From the NCBI GenBank assembly GCA_030432695.1, contig JAUILN010000001.1:1-64000 (forward strand): DNA of 64,000 nt, read 5' to 3'. Below, piece by piece: positions 55,047 through 64,000 of this stretch. A model generated the notes under the pieces. The model saw only the letters and a program-made list of their open reading frames with translations, did no database searches and was not told the origin of the DNA. This DNA is from a bacterium (GTDB lineage: Bacteria > Planctomycetota > UBA1135 > UBA2386). The position numbers were made by a program, and so were the translations under genes. Positions within the stretch are counted from its first letter, which is position 1. Every line of letters begins with the position of its first letter.

Positions 55047-55166
55047 GTGAAGGTCCGAGCAAGCGTTCGCCGCGTCTGTGAGAGCTGCCGCATCGTGCGC
55101 CGTCGAGGCGTCGTGCGGGTCATCTGCAAGGCCGATCCCCGCCACAAGCAGCGTCAGGGACGCTGA
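55047..55166 (+). CDS. rpmJ: 50S ribosomal protein L36
   Basis: 39 aa with GTG start. Sequence begins '[19 protein letters not shown]' and ends '[13 protein letters not shown]'. The zinc ligands Cys11, Cys14, Cys27 and His33 are all present (the C+ form). Too short for ordinary gene finders at a 60-codon cutoff. Lies between infA and rpsM, its usual place. Confidence 0.95.
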   Translation: MKVRASVRRVCESCRIVRRRGVVRVICKADPRHKQRQGR

Positions 55167-55325
55167 GACCGTCCAAGCCGTGTCCGCGGGTTCGGAGGAA
55201 GCGTCTGCCTCGCAGGCCCTCCGAGCAGCGGACACGAATCGGCGCTACCTCACGCACCGCTTCCCTCCAACGACCACTACCCGAGTGTGCAGGCCGGCGC
55301 CCGCCCTCGAACGGAACCCACCGAT

Positions 55326-55703
55326 ATGCCGCGAATCCTCGGAGTCGACATCCCGAACGACAAGCGCCTCGACATCGCGCTCACCTACCTCTACGGCGTC
55401 GGCCGGACCACGGCCGCCCGCGTGATCGAGGACCTCTCGCTCCGTGCCGACCAGCGTGCCAAGGACCTCGGCGACGAGGACGTTGCGCGGATCGCGACCC
55501 ACCTCGAGGAGAACTTCGAGGTCGAGGGTGCACTGCGCCGGCAGGTGCTTGCCCACGTCAACCGCCTCAAGGACATCGCCTGCTACAGGGGGTTGCGTCA
55601 CCGACGGGGTCTGCCCGTGCGCGGCCAGCGTACGCGCTGCAACGCACGCACGCGGAAGGGGCCGCGTAAGACGGTCGCCAACAAGAAGATCCTTCGCAAG
55701 TGA
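55326..55703 (+). CDS. rpsM: 30S ribosomal protein S13
   Basis: 125 aa from ATG 55326. 'MPRILGVDIPNDKRLDIALT', 'YLYGVGRTTAARVIEDL', 'CYRGLRHRRGLPVRGQRT' and the basic tail 'NARTRKGPRKT' are typical. Confidence 0.97.
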   Translation: MPRILGVDIPNDKRLDIALTYLYGVGRTTAARVIEDLSLRADQRAKDLGDEDVARIATHLEENFEVEGALRRQVLAHVNRLKDIACYRGLRHRRGLPVRGQRTRCNARTRKGPRKTVANKKILRK

Positions 55704-55907
55704 GCCGGAGCCGGGCACTCGTTCCGCTCGATGGGGACCGATTCCCGGTGCCCTGCGGATCGGCAGAACCCGGCACATCCGGCAGCTGGACTCGAGGGGG
55801 TTCGGCGTGGTCGAGGGGCTCGTCCCTCGACCGAAGTCGAGACCCGCCGGGTCAGTCGAGCGAAAACCAGAGCATCGAGATCAACATGAAGAGCCGAGAG
55901 TTGCTGA

Positions 55908-56288
55908 ATGGCTGAGACCAAGAAGAAGCGGACTCGCAAGAACGTCGGGCGGGCCATCGCCTACGTGAACGCGACGTTCAACAACACGATCGTGACCGTC
56001 ACCGACACCAACGGCCAAGTGCTAGCTTGGGATTCCGCCGGGACGATCGGGTACAAGGGCAGCAGGAAGAGCACTCCGTTCGCTGCGCAGCGTGCCGCTC
56101 AGAAGGTCTCGGACAAGATCCGGAAGATGGGCGTCTTTGAGCTCGAAGTCCGGGTGAAAGGTCCCGGGTCCGGCCGTGAGTCGGCGGTCCGCGCGCTTGG
56201 CGGTAGCGGCATCGAGATCAAGAGCATCGAAGACCGGACGCCGCTGCCTCACAACGGTTGTCGACCGCGGAAGCGGCGGCGCGTGTGA
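55908..56288 (+). CDS. rpsK: 30S ribosomal protein S11
   Basis: 126 aa. '[19 protein letters not shown]', '[19 protein letters not shown]', '[16 protein letters not shown]' and '[18 protein letters not shown]' are canonical. Confidence 0.97.
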   Translation: MAETKKKRTRKNVGRAIAYVNATFNNTIVTVTDTNGQVLAWDSAGTIGYKGSRKSTPFAAQRAAQKVSDKIRKMGVFELEVRVKGPGSGRESAVRALGGSGIEIKSIEDRTPLPHNGCRPRKRRRV

Positions 56289-56311
56289 TGCTGTCGGTGG
56301 AGTGCCCTCCT

Positions 56312-56387
56312 GCTGACCGTGCTTCCGTTTGCTGACCGTGCCTCCGTTTGCTGATCATGCTTCCGTCTGCTGGCCGTGCTTCCGGCA
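56312..56387. repeat. 19-bp tandem repeat x4
   Basis: Unit GCTGACCGTGCTTCCGTTT at 56312, 56331, 56350 and 56369; later copies have one to five changes. Unit length is not a multiple of three, consistent with non-coding DNA. Confidence 0.92.
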
Positions 56388-56551
56388 GGGCCGCCGTTTC
56401 GAGGGGAACGTCCTCGTGGGGTGCGGATCGACGGGCGGCTCTTACGGGGTGGAAAGCGCCAGGTCCGCTCGAGCGGACTGGAGGCCGGATGAGGAACGAC
56501 TCCGAATCCGAATGGGCCTTTGGCCATGCTTCGCGGATCGGAACCCGCGGT

Positions 56552-56593
56552 AAAGCGACAGTGGCAAAGCGACAGTGGCAAAGCGACAGCGGT
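56552..56593. repeat. 14-bp tandem repeat x3
   Basis: Unit AAAGCGACAGTGGC at 56552, 56566 and 56580 (third copy with two changes). Confidence 0.92.
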
Positions 56594-56700
56594 AGAGCGT
56601 CAGGCGCCGGCTCACCGGCTCACGACAAGATCGAGATCGGCTGGCATCGCGGCCAGGCCGCTCGGACAGAACACTCGAGAGAATTCAGGACGACACGAAC

Positions 56701-57324
56701 ATGGCGAGAATCACCGGCAAGGTGTGCAAGCTGTGCCGCCGAGAAGGCATGAAGCTGTTCCTCAAGGGGCAGCGCTGCTTCTCGGAGAAGTGCGGAATCA
56801 ACCGGCGTGACTATCCGCCTGGTGTCCACACGCGGCCACGCAAGACGACCGACTTCTACGTGCAGCTCCGCGAGAAGCAGAAGGCGAAGCGGATCTATGG
56901 GATCCTGGAGCGCCAGTTCCGGCGCTACTTCGAATCCGCTGTGCGTCAGAAGGGCAATACCGGCGAGAACCTGTTGGTGCTCATGGAGCGTCGACTGGAC
57001 AACGTAGTGTTGAACCTCGGTCTCGCGAACTCGCGGTTCGAGGCGCGCCAATTGGTCGCTCACGGTCATGTGCGCATCAACAAGCAGCGGATGGACATTC
57101 CCAGCTATCTGGTGAAGCCCGGCGATGAGATCTCCCTCGTGTCGAAGGAGAAGATCCGCAAGCGCGCTGCGGAAGCCGTGGAGATGAACAAGGGGCAGCA
57201 GGTCGCTGCCTGGCTGGAAGCCAGCCCGGGGGAACTGTCCGGTCGAGTCGTGGCGATGCCGCGGCGAGAGGACGTTCCGCACCCGATCAACGAGCAGCTC
57301 ATCGTCGAGCTCTGCTCGCGCTGA
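56701..57324 (+). CDS. rpsD: 30S ribosomal protein S4 (zinc form)
   Basis: 207 aa. The N-terminus has four Cys (C9, C12, C26, C31: 'CKLC...CFSEKC'), the zinc-binding C+ form. 'YGILERQFRRYFESA', 'GENLLVLMERRLDNVVLNLG' and the S4 RNA-binding domain 'ARQLVAHGHVRINKQRMDIPS' in parts follow. S4 also acts in 16S assembly and antitermination. Confidence 0.97.
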   Translation: MARITGKVCKLCRREGMKLFLKGQRCFSEKCGINRRDYPPGVHTRPRKTTDFYVQLREKQKAKRIYGILERQFRRYFESAVRQKGNTGENLLVLMERRLDNVVLNLGLANSRFEARQLVAHGHVRINKQRMDIPSYLVKPGDEISLVSKEKIRKRAAEAVEMNKGQQVAAWLEASPGELSGRVVAMPRREDVPHPINEQLIVELCSR

Positions 57325-57654
57325 CTTCGGCGTGTGATCCGGCACGGGTCGGGACTGGGAGCAATGCTCCCGTCCCGGGTTCCGACCGGCCCTGTGTCGG
57401 GTCGCTCGGGCGAGAGACTCTCGAGGATGAGCGGACAATTCGTCCGCCCGTCCATTCATCGCTTCCGACCGTCTGGGGGTGTCGTTCGCCGCGTGGCGAG
57501 AGGCAGCGCCCGTACGAAGGCCGGAAGTCACCGGCGCTCCCTGGTTTATGCCGCGGTCAGGCGTAAGCTGAGGAGTTCCGAGCAATCACCTCATGTGGGT
57601 CCGGTCTGTCCTCGACGGCACGATCGGCCGCCAAGTCCAGGAGATCCGAACGCG
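57325..57654. other. Spacer between rpsD and rpoA
   Basis: 330 bp, no gene or tandem repeat recognised. Confidence 0.55.
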
Positions 57655-58656
57655 ATGCGTATTCGCTGGCGCAACTTCGAGCTTCCTTCCCAGGTCCGAC
57701 TCGATCCCGAGACCTCGACCGACACCTACGGCCGCTTCGTGGTCGAGCCGTTCGAGCGCGGGTTCGGCACGACCATCGGGAATGGTCTGCGCCGCGTTCT
57801 GCTCTCGTCGATCGAGGGTACCGCGGTCACGTCGGTGAAGATCGACGGTGTCGTCCACGAGTATTCGACGATTCCCGGTGTGCTCGAGGACATCACCCAC
57901 ATCGTCCTGAACTTCAAGAAGCTGCGGGTGCGGATGCACACCGATGCTCCGACGATCCTCCGATTGGAGGCCAACGAGAAGGGCGACGTGACCGCCGGGA
58001 TGATCGAGGGCGATCAGAACGTCGAAATCGTCAATCCCGAACTCCGGATCTGCACGCTGACCGAGGACGTCCGGTTCGAGGCCGAGATCACGGTTCGCAA
58101 GGGCCGTGGCTACGTTACCGCCGAGGACAACGTCTCAGAGGACGTCGAAGTCGGGACGATCCCGGTGGATTCGATCTTCAGCCCCGTCTACCGGGTGAAG
58201 TACGGGATCGAGAACACGCGAGTCGGCAAGTTCACGAACTACGACAAGCTCGTCCTCGAGATCTGGACCGACGGCACGGTGACCCCCGAGATGGCGCTGG
58301 TCGAGGCCAGCAAGATCTACCGCAAGCACCTGAACCCGTTCGTCCAGTACTTCGAGCTCAAGGAGGACCTCGCGGTGGACGGCGGCGCGCTCGCGCCCGA
58401 GGGCGACGAGGGCGCGAAGCGTCGGGAACTCGAAGATCTGCTCAGCAAGTCGGTCGACATCCTCGACCTCTCGGTCCGAGCGAAGAACTGCTTGGACTCG
58501 GAGAACATCACCAAGCTCCGCGATCTCGTGGTCCTGACCGAGTCTGAGATCCTCAAGGTGCGAAACTTCGGCCGGACCTCGCTGAAGGAAGTGAAGAGCA
58601 AGCTCTCTGCGCTCGGCCTGTCGCTCGGGATGCCTCCTGAGCAGATGGGCGTGTGA
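57655..58656 (+). CDS. rpoA: RNA polymerase subunit alpha
   Basis: 333 aa from ATG 57655. N-terminal dimerisation domain: 'YGRFVVEPFERGFGTTIGNGLRRVLL' across about 22-47, 'SSIEGTAVTSVKIDGVVHE', 'VYRVKYGIENTRVG'. Then a linker and the C-terminal domain 'LDLSVRAKNCLDSENITKLRDL' and 'VRNFGRTSLKEVKSKL', which bind UP elements and activators. Confidence 0.98.
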   Translation: MRIRWRNFELPSQVRLDPETSTDTYGRFVVEPFERGFGTTIGNGLRRVLLSSIEGTAVTSVKIDGVVHEYSTIPGVLEDITHIVLNFKKLRVRMHTDAPTILRLEANEKGDVTAGMIEGDQNVEIVNPELRICTLTEDVRFEAEITVRKGRGYVTAEDNVSEDVEVGTIPVDSIFSPVYRVKYGIENTRVGKFTNYDKLVLEIWTDGTVTPEMALVEASKIYRKHLNPFVQYFELKEDLAVDGGALAPEGDEGAKRRELEDLLSKSVDILDLSVRAKNCLDSENITKLRDLVVLTESEILKVRNFGRTSLKEVKSKLSALGLSLGMPPEQMGV

Positions 58657-58870
58657 CAGGCAGGTCGCGCCCCGGGATACCGGAAGCGCGACGCGCTCGC
58701 GGTGAGTGGTGCAGCTGGCGTTTCCGGAGCGATTCGCGGCCGCCGAGGCTCTTCGATCACAACACCCAACGAATTCCGCCGCGTTGCGATGGTCGGGCTC
58801 GCGCCGTCTCCGTGACGGCGCATCCCGATACCGCGCGGCTCCTGACCCTCACGTCCCTGCGGTATACAAC

Positions 58871-59299
58871 ATGCGACATCGTCGACTTGGCAAGCACCTG
58901 AATCGTTCCTCGAGCCACCGGCAGTCGATGGAGCGGAACTTCGTGTGCTCCGTCATCAAGCACGAGCGCGTCGTCACCACGCTGCCCAAGGCCAAGGCCC
59001 TGCAGCGCAACGTGGAGAAGATGATCACCCTCGGCAAGAAGCAGGATCTCACGCGGCTGCGTAAGGCGATCGCCTATCTCCGTGACAAGGACGCCGCACA
59101 CAAGCTCTTCGAGGAACTCGGCCCGCGCTACGCAGATCGTCCGGGCGGCTATACGCGCGTGGTCCGCCTGTCGGAGTTCCGCGTCGGTGACGGCACTCCC
59201 AAGGCGATCCTCGAACTGGTCGACAACAAGGTGCTCGAGCAGCAGCTGGAAGCGGCCGCGGCTGACGAGGACCTCGACCAAGACCGCGACGAGGACTGA
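58871..59299 (+). CDS. rplQ: 50S ribosomal protein L17
   Basis: 142 aa from ATG 58871. 'MRHRRLGKHLNRSSSHRQSM', 'ERVVTTLPKAKALQRNVEKM', 'LFEELGPRYADRPGGYTRV' and 'AILELVDNKVL' mark L17. C-terminus is acidic (EDLDQDRDED). Last gene of the supercluster. Confidence 0.97.
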   Translation: MRHRRLGKHLNRSSSHRQSMERNFVCSVIKHERVVTTLPKAKALQRNVEKMITLGKKQDLTRLRKAIAYLRDKDAAHKLFEELGPRYADRPGGYTRVVRLSEFRVGDGTPKAILELVDNKVLEQQLEAAAADEDLDQDRDED

Positions 59300-59420
59300 T
59301 CGACTGCTTCCGAGAATCTACGCGCCCTGCGCTGATTCTCGGGCGGAGTCGATCCCTACAACACGGTCAGCGCGGCCGACTGCCTCGGGGCATGGTGAGC
59401 GCGGCGAGTCATGCCCCTTC

Positions 59421-59456
59421 GGTCGCGGCAGGAGGCCGCGCTGAGAGGCCGCGACC
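59421..59456. terminator. Inverted repeat between convergent rplQ and dnaE
   Basis: 9-bp perfect stem (GGTCGCGGC/GCCGCGACC) with an 18-base loop in the 281-bp gap between rplQ and dnaE. No U-tract, so a candidate only. Confidence 0.4.
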
Positions 59457-59580
59457 CATTCCGGCGAACCAAGTTCGTCGAGCCACTCAGTTGGTGATTG
59501 GCGGGCGTGGCGCGGGTTCGTGGTAGGTGTGTCAGGAGGGCCCCGAAGACCTCACGATTCCTGATCCAACCGCGATCGGC

Positions 59581-62500
59581 TCAGCGTCGCGTGAAAAGCA
59601 GGTTATCGGGTCCGACCAGTCCTGCGAGGTCGTCGATCAGCTCGTCTCCGACCGACACGGAGAACTTGGCGTCTGCCCGGATCCTGTGCCGTGACCCCGC
59701 GAGATCGACCTCGAACAGGAGTCGTTGATCACCCCGCGAACGTTCTGTCGCGGAGGCGATACCCTCGAGGATCCGGTCCTCCACCTGTGATTCCTGCAGC
59801 CGGATGACGAGTTCGTGGACCTCGCGCGCGACTACCCGGTCTGCGAGTTCCAGGGCATCGCAGCGCAGGCCGACCTCCTCGCCGTTCTTCTCGACGCGCC
59901 CGGTCACGAACACGATCGCGTCGTCGACGAGCGAGTCCTTCACGTTCTCGAATGCACGCGTGAACACGACGGCTGGAAGGGCCCCTTCGAGATCCTCGAG
60001 CTGGAACCTGGCCATCTTCTTGCCCGCGTTCCTGCCGTTCTTGACCACCATGATCCGGACGCCGGTCATCATTCCGGCGATCCGGACCTCGTCGTCGTGC
60101 GCGCAGTTTTCAACCACGGTCTTCGAAGTCGTGCCGGCGAGCCGTGCGAGGAAGCGGCCTCGCTTCTCGAACGGGTGCCCTGACAGGTAGAAGCCGAGCG
60201 ACTCCTTCTCATATGTCAGCCGCTCCATCTCGGTCCATTCCGCGGCGCGCCGGGCGCTCCGATCTTCAGGAGCCTTGGGTGGGGTCTCGAAGCCGAACAG
60301 GCTTCCTTGACCCTTGCGGCGGTCCTCGCGGGTTTGTGCCGACGCACGGAGGGCGGCTTCCAGTCCCTGGAAGGTGGACTTGCGGCTGTTCTCGATGCTG
60401 TCGAAGGCTCCGGCCTTGGTGAGTGCCTCCAGCGAGCCCTTGTTCAGGACCTGGGGGTCGACGCGTTCGCAGAGGGTCTCCAGGGAAGTGTACGGACCGG
60501 CGCCCTCGCGTGAGGAGCCGATGCTCTGCGCCAGCCGACCTCCGACTCCCTTGACCGCGCCGAGGCCGTAGCGAATGGCCCCGTCCTCTACGTTGAAGTG
60601 CTCGAAACTCCGGTTCACGTCCGGGGGCAGGATCGACATCTGCTTGCGCCTGGCCTCGTCGACATACTCCTTCAGCTTGTCGGAGTTGCCGGACTCCACG
60701 GTCATGTTCGCCGCGATGAACTCGACGGGATAGTGGGCCTTGAGGTAGGCGGTCTGGTAGGTCACCAGTGCGTAGGCCGCGGAGTGCGACTTGTTGAATC
60801 CGTAGCCGGCGAAGTACTCGATCGTTTCGAAGAGTTCGGTGGCCCACTTCGTGGCGTGGCCGTTGGCGACGGCACCGTCGACGAACTTCTGTTTGAACTT
60901 CTGCATGACCTCGGGCTTCTTCTTGCCCATGGCCTTGCGGAGCGAATCGGCCTCGTTCATCGAGAACCCGGCGATTGCGCCTGAGACGAGCATGACCTGT
61001 TCCTGATAGACGATGACTCCGTAGGTGTCCTCGAGGATGTCGCGCGTGTCTTCGTGGGGGAGAACGACTTCTTCTTCGCCGTGCTTCCGGCGCACGTACA
61101 TGTCGACCATTCCCGAACTCAACGGTCCGGGTCGGTACAGTGCCAGGACGGCGACGACGTCCCCGAAGTTGTCCGGCTTGAGCCGGGCCAGCAAGTCGCG
61201 CATGCCGCCGGACTCGAGCTGGAATACGCCGAGGGTGTCTCCGGCGGTCATCAAGCGATAGGTCGGCTCGTCATCGAGGGGGATCGCGTCGAGATCGATC
61301 TCGACACCGTGCACGTCACGGATGAGCCGGCAGGCCTCGGTGAGGATGGTGAGGGTCTTCAGGCCGAGGAAGTCGACCTTCAGCAGACCGACTTCCTCGA
61401 GTTCGGTCATCTGCCACTGAGTCGTGAACTCCGTGCCGTTCTTGCAGAGCGGCACGTAATCGATGAGCGGGCGGTCGGCGACGACGACCCCGGCGGCGTG
61501 CACCGACGAGTGCCGTGCCAGTCCCTCGAGCTTCAGACCGAGCTCGAAGAGCCGCTTGTTCGAGGGATCGGAGTCACGGATTTCCTGGAGGTCCGGGTCG
61601 CTCTCCAACGCGGCGCGCAGACTCGCACCGGGGCCCTGAGGGACCTTCTTGGCGATCTTGTCGATCGCACCGAGGTCGACTTCGAGGACCCTTCCGACGT
61701 CTCGTAGGACTCCTCGGCTCGCCATGGTGCCGAAGGTCACGATCTGCGAGACGCACTCGCGTCCGTACTTCTCCCGGACGTATTCGATGACCTCGTCGCG
61801 CCGGTTGCCGCAGAAGTCGACGTCGATGTCGGGCATGCTGACGCGTGCGGCGTTCAGGAAGCGCTCGAACAGCAGGTCGTACTCGAGTGGGTCGAGGTTG
61901 GTGATCCACAGCACGTAGGCGACCATCGAGCCGGCCGCGGAGCCACGACCCGGGCCGACGGGAATGCCCTGACGACGCGCGTACTCGATGAAGTCGGCGG
62001 TGATCAGGAAGTAGCTGCAGAACCCGAGTTGCTTGATGATCCCGATCTCGTATTCGAGGCGGGTCCGCACCCGGTCGGTGATCTCGCCGTAGCGCTTCTG
62101 CGCGCCCTCGAAGCACATCCGGACGAAGTAGTCGTCGGGTGATTCGTCTGTGCCGGTATCGAAGACCGGGAGGTGGTAGACGTTGAACGGGATCTCGACG
62201 TCGCAGCGGCCGGCGATCTCGACGGTCGCCGCGAGGGCCTGAGGCACATCCCGGAACAACCGGGCCATCTGTTCACGGGTCTTGAAGTAGAGCTCGCGCG
62301 ACGGCATCCGGAAGCGATTGGGGTCGTTGACCACCTTGCCGCTCCGGATGCAGGTCATGATGTCCTGCGCAACCCAGTCGCCCTGTTCGATGTAGTGAAC
62401 GTCGTTGGTCGCGACCACCGGGGTCCCGGTGCGCTGCGAGAGTTCGAGCAGGATCGGATTCAGGCGTCGCTGAGCCTCGACACCCGTCTCCATGAGTTCG

Positions 62501-63021
62501 AGGTAGACGTTTTCCTTGCCGAAGATCTCCTGCAGCTCGGCGAGCGCTCGTGCTGCTGCAGGTGTGTCCTGCGCCTGGAGGAGCCTCGGGACCTCGCCGG
62601 AAAGATCACCAGTCAGGGCGATCAGCCCCTCGCCATACTCGCGCAGCAGCTCCCGGTCGATACGCGGTCGGTAGTAGAAGCCCTCGAGGAACCCGTACGA
62701 CGAGAGCCTCTTCAGGTTCTCCCAGCCCGCTGCGTTCCGGGCCAGCAGGGTGAGCTGCTGGGTCGGATTGTTGGCGGTCGTCGGCTCCTTCCGGGTTCGC
62801 CCGGCCTCGTAAGCGACCATTCCGAGGATCGGCTTGAGTTCCTTCGCCTTACAGCCCTTGTAGAACTCGATCGCGCCGTAGAGGTTGCCGTTGTCGGTCA
62901 GGCCCAGCGCCGACTGTTCGTCGGCTGCGGCGTGCGCTACGAGCTGACCGATACGCGCCGGAGCGGCGAGCAGGCTGTAGTGGCTATGCGTGCGGAGGTG
63001 GACGAAGTCGGGCGTGCTCAT
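59581..63021 (-). CDS. dnaE: DNA polymerase III subunit alpha
   Basis: 1146 aa, the replicative polymerase catalytic subunit, DnaE1 type. Order: PHP domain ('FVHLRTHSHYSLL', 'GNLYGAIEFYKGC', 'ATNDVHYIEQGD'), polymerase palm with 'GPGRGSAAGSMVAYVLWI' and catalytic Asp pair 'MPDIDVDFCGNRRDEV', fingers 'FVHAAGVVVADRPL-like HSSVHAAGVVVADRPLIDY', 'TYGVIVYQEQVM', 'NKSHSAAYALVTYQTAYLK', HhH region and C-terminal OB fold ('VRIAGMMTGVRIMVVKNG'). Start ATG 63021. It ends in a lineage-variable tail. Monocistronic as far as visible. Confidence 0.97.
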   Translation of the reverse strand: MSTPDFVHLRTHSHYSLLAAPARIGQLVAHAAADEQSALGLTDNGNLYGAIEFYKGCKAKELKPILGMVAYEAGRTRKEPTTANNPTQQLTLLARNAAGWENLKRLSSYGFLEGFYYRPRIDRELLREYGEGLIALTGDLSGEVPRLLQAQDTPAAARALAELQEIFGKENVYLELMETGVEAQRRLNPILLELSQRTGTPVVATNDVHYIEQGDWVAQDIMTCIRSGKVVNDPNRFRMPSRELYFKTREQMARLFRDVPQALAATVEIAGRCDVEIPFNVYHLPVFDTGTDESPDDYFVRMCFEGAQKRYGEITDRVRTRLEYEIGIIKQLGFCSYFLITADFIEYARRQGIPVGPGRGSAAGSMVAYVLWITNLDPLEYDLLFERFLNAARVSMPDIDVDFCGNRRDEVIEYVREKYGRECVSQIVTFGTMASRGVLRDVGRVLEVDLGAIDKIAKKVPQGPGASLRAALESDPDLQEIRDSDPSNKRLFELGLKLEGLARHSSVHAAGVVVADRPLIDYVPLCKNGTEFTTQWQMTELEEVGLLKVDFLGLKTLTILTEACRLIRDVHGVEIDLDAIPLDDEPTYRLMTAGDTLGVFQLESGGMRDLLARLKPDNFGDVVAVLALYRPGPLSSGMVDMYVRRKHGEEEVVLPHEDTRDILEDTYGVIVYQEQVMLVSGAIAGFSMNEADSLRKAMGKKKPEVMQKFKQKFVDGAVANGHATKWATELFETIEYFAGYGFNKSHSAAYALVTYQTAYLKAHYPVEFIAANMTVESGNSDKLKEYVDEARRKQMSILPPDVNRSFEHFNVEDGAIRYGLGAVKGVGGRLAQSIGSSREGAGPYTSLETLCERVDPQVLNKGSLEALTKAGAFDSIENSRKSTFQGLEAALRASAQTREDRRKGQGSLFGFETPPKAPEDRSARRAAEWTEMERLTYEKESLGFYLSGHPFEKRGRFLARLAGTTSKTVVENCAHDDEVRIAGMMTGVRIMVVKNGRNAGKKMARFQLEDLEGALPAVVFTRAFENVKDSLVDDAIVFVTGRVEKNGEEVGLRCDALELADRVVAREVHELVIRLQESQVEDRILEGIASATERSRGDQRLLFEVDLAGSRHRIRADAKFSVSVGDELIDDLAGLVGPDNLLFTRR

Positions 63022-63144
63022 GGCCGGTCGCGGCCGTCCACACCGTCGTCGGCCCCGTTCCGTACGGGGTTCGATGAGGCCCGAACCGCGGGCACCACTG
63101 TAGCACCTGACGGGCTCCCTTCGGACGAGAGCAGGTCCTGGTGG

Positions 63145-63816
63145 TCAGCGGTCGCCGGTGAGCATGTGGTGCACGCTTGGATCGTCGCCGTCCGATCTGC
63201 GAGCAGGCGGATCTCCATCGGACTCCGCCTGCGGGTCGAGGATCTCGTCCGGCGAGCGATCGTCGTCCTCGCGTTGACGTAGCCGATGGGGATCGCCCGG
63301 AAGAGGAGCGGCCGCTTCGGGGGCGGCGTGCATCGCGGGAGTCCGCGGTTCGCGGGGCGCGGTCCATCTTCCGAACAGGAACCCGGCGATCGCAGCGGCG
63401 GCAACGAGCACCGTGATCCAGGTCGCCAGGCCCGCGGCCGCACGCTCTCGCCCGGGATCGTGCTGTGCGCCCGGAACGGGCGTCGGGCGACTCCCGCGTA
63501 GCCCGTCGTCCAGCTCTCGGAGGACCTCGCGCCGTCGCCGTCGGGCTTCGACGAGTACCCGCTCCGTGAGCGATCCGCGGTCAGCGACCAGCGCCGACCC
63601 AGCGGCGCTGCGCGACCTGGCGCCCAGCGCTACGAATTCCCGGTAGAAGTTCTGGCAGCCGTCGCAGCCGCGGAGGTGATGCTGGATCGTCTCGCGTTCC
63701 GCCGCCCGTATCCGACCGTCGAGAAAGTCGGTTGCGGCACGACGCGCCGCCCGGCAGCTCGCGGGCAGTGGGGGCTTTCGCGTCGGGCTTCGATCGGGCT
63801 CGCTGGGGCTGGTCAT
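63145..63816 (-). CDS. Anti-sigma factor, zinc-finger (ZAS) type
   Basis: 223 aa from ATG 63816, overlapping the sigma-factor stop by 4 bases (ATGA). The N-terminal zinc-binding anti-sigma domain has an upstream Cys ('SCRAARRAATDFLDG') and the H-x3-C-x2-C motif 'HLRGCDGC'. A single membrane segment 'LATWITVLVAAAAIAGFLFG' follows (about 130-150), then a ~70-residue Pro/Asp/Arg-rich periplasmic tail. Expected to hold the adjacent ECF sigma factor at the membrane. The signal is unknown. Confidence 0.85.
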   Translation of the reverse strand: MTSPSEPDRSPTRKPPLPASCRAARRAATDFLDGRIRAAERETIQHHLRGCDGCQNFYREFVALGARSRSAAGSALVADRGSLTERVLVEARRRRREVLRELDDGLRGSRPTPVPGAQHDPGRERAAAGLATWITVLVAAAAIAGFLFGRWTAPREPRTPAMHAAPEAAAPLPGDPHRLRQREDDDRSPDEILDPQAESDGDPPARRSDGDDPSVHHMLTGDR

Positions 63817-64000
63817 GCTGGTTCCTCCCGGAGCCACTCCGCAAGTCGGTGGCGCAGCCGGAGTCGAGCGCGGTGCAGTCGCGTCGACACGGTCTTCTCG
63901 CCGGTTCCCATGATCTGGGCGATGTCTGTGTAGGAGAGTTGGTCGAGTTCCCGGAGCACGAACGCGGTCGCCAGCTCTTCGGGCAGCGAGGCGAGTTCGG
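63813..64000 (-). CDS. ECF-family sigma factor, C-terminal part
   Basis: The last 61 codons are visible; the 5' part is outside the window. 'LPEELATAFVLRELDQLSY', 'DIAQIMGTGEKTVSTRLHRAR' and 'LRLRHRLAEW' form sigma region 4 (helix-turn-helix binding the -35 box). Coupled to the anti-sigma gene. Confidence 0.85.
   Translation of the reverse strand, partial: ELASLPEELATAFVLRELDQLSYTDIAQIMGTGEKTVSTRLHRARLRLRHRLAEWLREEPA

Larger units (their letters stand above)
56289..56700. other. Spacer between rpsK and rpsD with two tandem repeats
   Basis: 412 bp, no gene. Holds a 19-bp x4 tract (56312-56387) and a 14-bp x3 tract (56552-56593). Confidence 0.7.

Overview
This 64 kb window is a high-GC bacterial chromosome segment made almost entirely of core housekeeping genes. 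The best taxonomic clue is EF-Tu. Its switch I region (an 'AKGGTVRDD' stretch in place of the usual 'KARGIT' context) matches my recollection of Planctomycetota EF-Tu. A fused SecDF, MutS2 without a Smr domain, and a ribosomal gene cluster with unusually long spacers fit an early-branching Planctomycetota or PVC-related organism. This placement is inference; no search was run.

Layout. 1-125: 3' end of a 5S rRNA with a strong terminator. 248-691 (-): 5'-deleted, frameshifted leucyl-aminopeptidase remnant. 725-8692 (-): hflX, nadB, secDF, rplS, trmD. 8764-9381 (+): ribE. 9499-13832 (-): an MCE/Mla-type lipid-transport operon (lipoprotein with LWP repeats, permease, ATPase, MCE protein). 13904-15507 (+): two coupled lipoproteins, the second with TPRs. 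15742-16443 (-): WaaP/InaA-like kinase fold. 16527-21158: HU-like protein, cystathionine gamma-synthase/lyase (-), mutS2, response regulator.

21499-59299 (+) is the translation/transcription supercluster: tRNA-Thr(UGU), tRNA-Tyr, tRNA-Gly, tRNA-Thr(GGU), tuf, tRNA-Trp, secE, nusG, rplK, rplA, rplJ, rplL, rpoB, rpoC, rpsL, rpsG, a divergent EF-G-like gene, rpsJ, rplD, rplW, rplB, rpsS, rplV, rpsC, rplP, rpmC, rpsQ, rplN, rplX, rplE, rpsH, rplF, rplR, rpsE, rplO, secY, adk, infA, rpmJ, rpsM, rpsK, rpsD, rpoA, rplQ. The order is the ancestral tufB-rif-str-S10-spc-alpha order, but rplC (L3), rpsN (S14) and rpmD (L30) are absent from their usual places. Many genes are separated by 100-1100 bp spacers that contain short tandem direct repeats of 14-20 bp. 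59581-63021 (-): dnaE. 63145-64000 (-): anti-sigma factor and the end of an ECF sigma factor.

Most notable: (1) the MCE operon, whose first gene encodes a lipoprotein with about sixteen 'LWP'-type repeats and overlaps the permease gene by 4 nt; (2) replacement of the near-invariant P-loop Asp in both EF-Tu (Ala) and the EF-G-like protein (Asn); (3) repeat-filled spacers and missing ribosomal genes in the supercluster; (4) an infA gene that seems to start at CTG overlapping the adk stop. Intrinsic terminators with U-tracts are nearly absent; the only convincing one follows the 5S gene.
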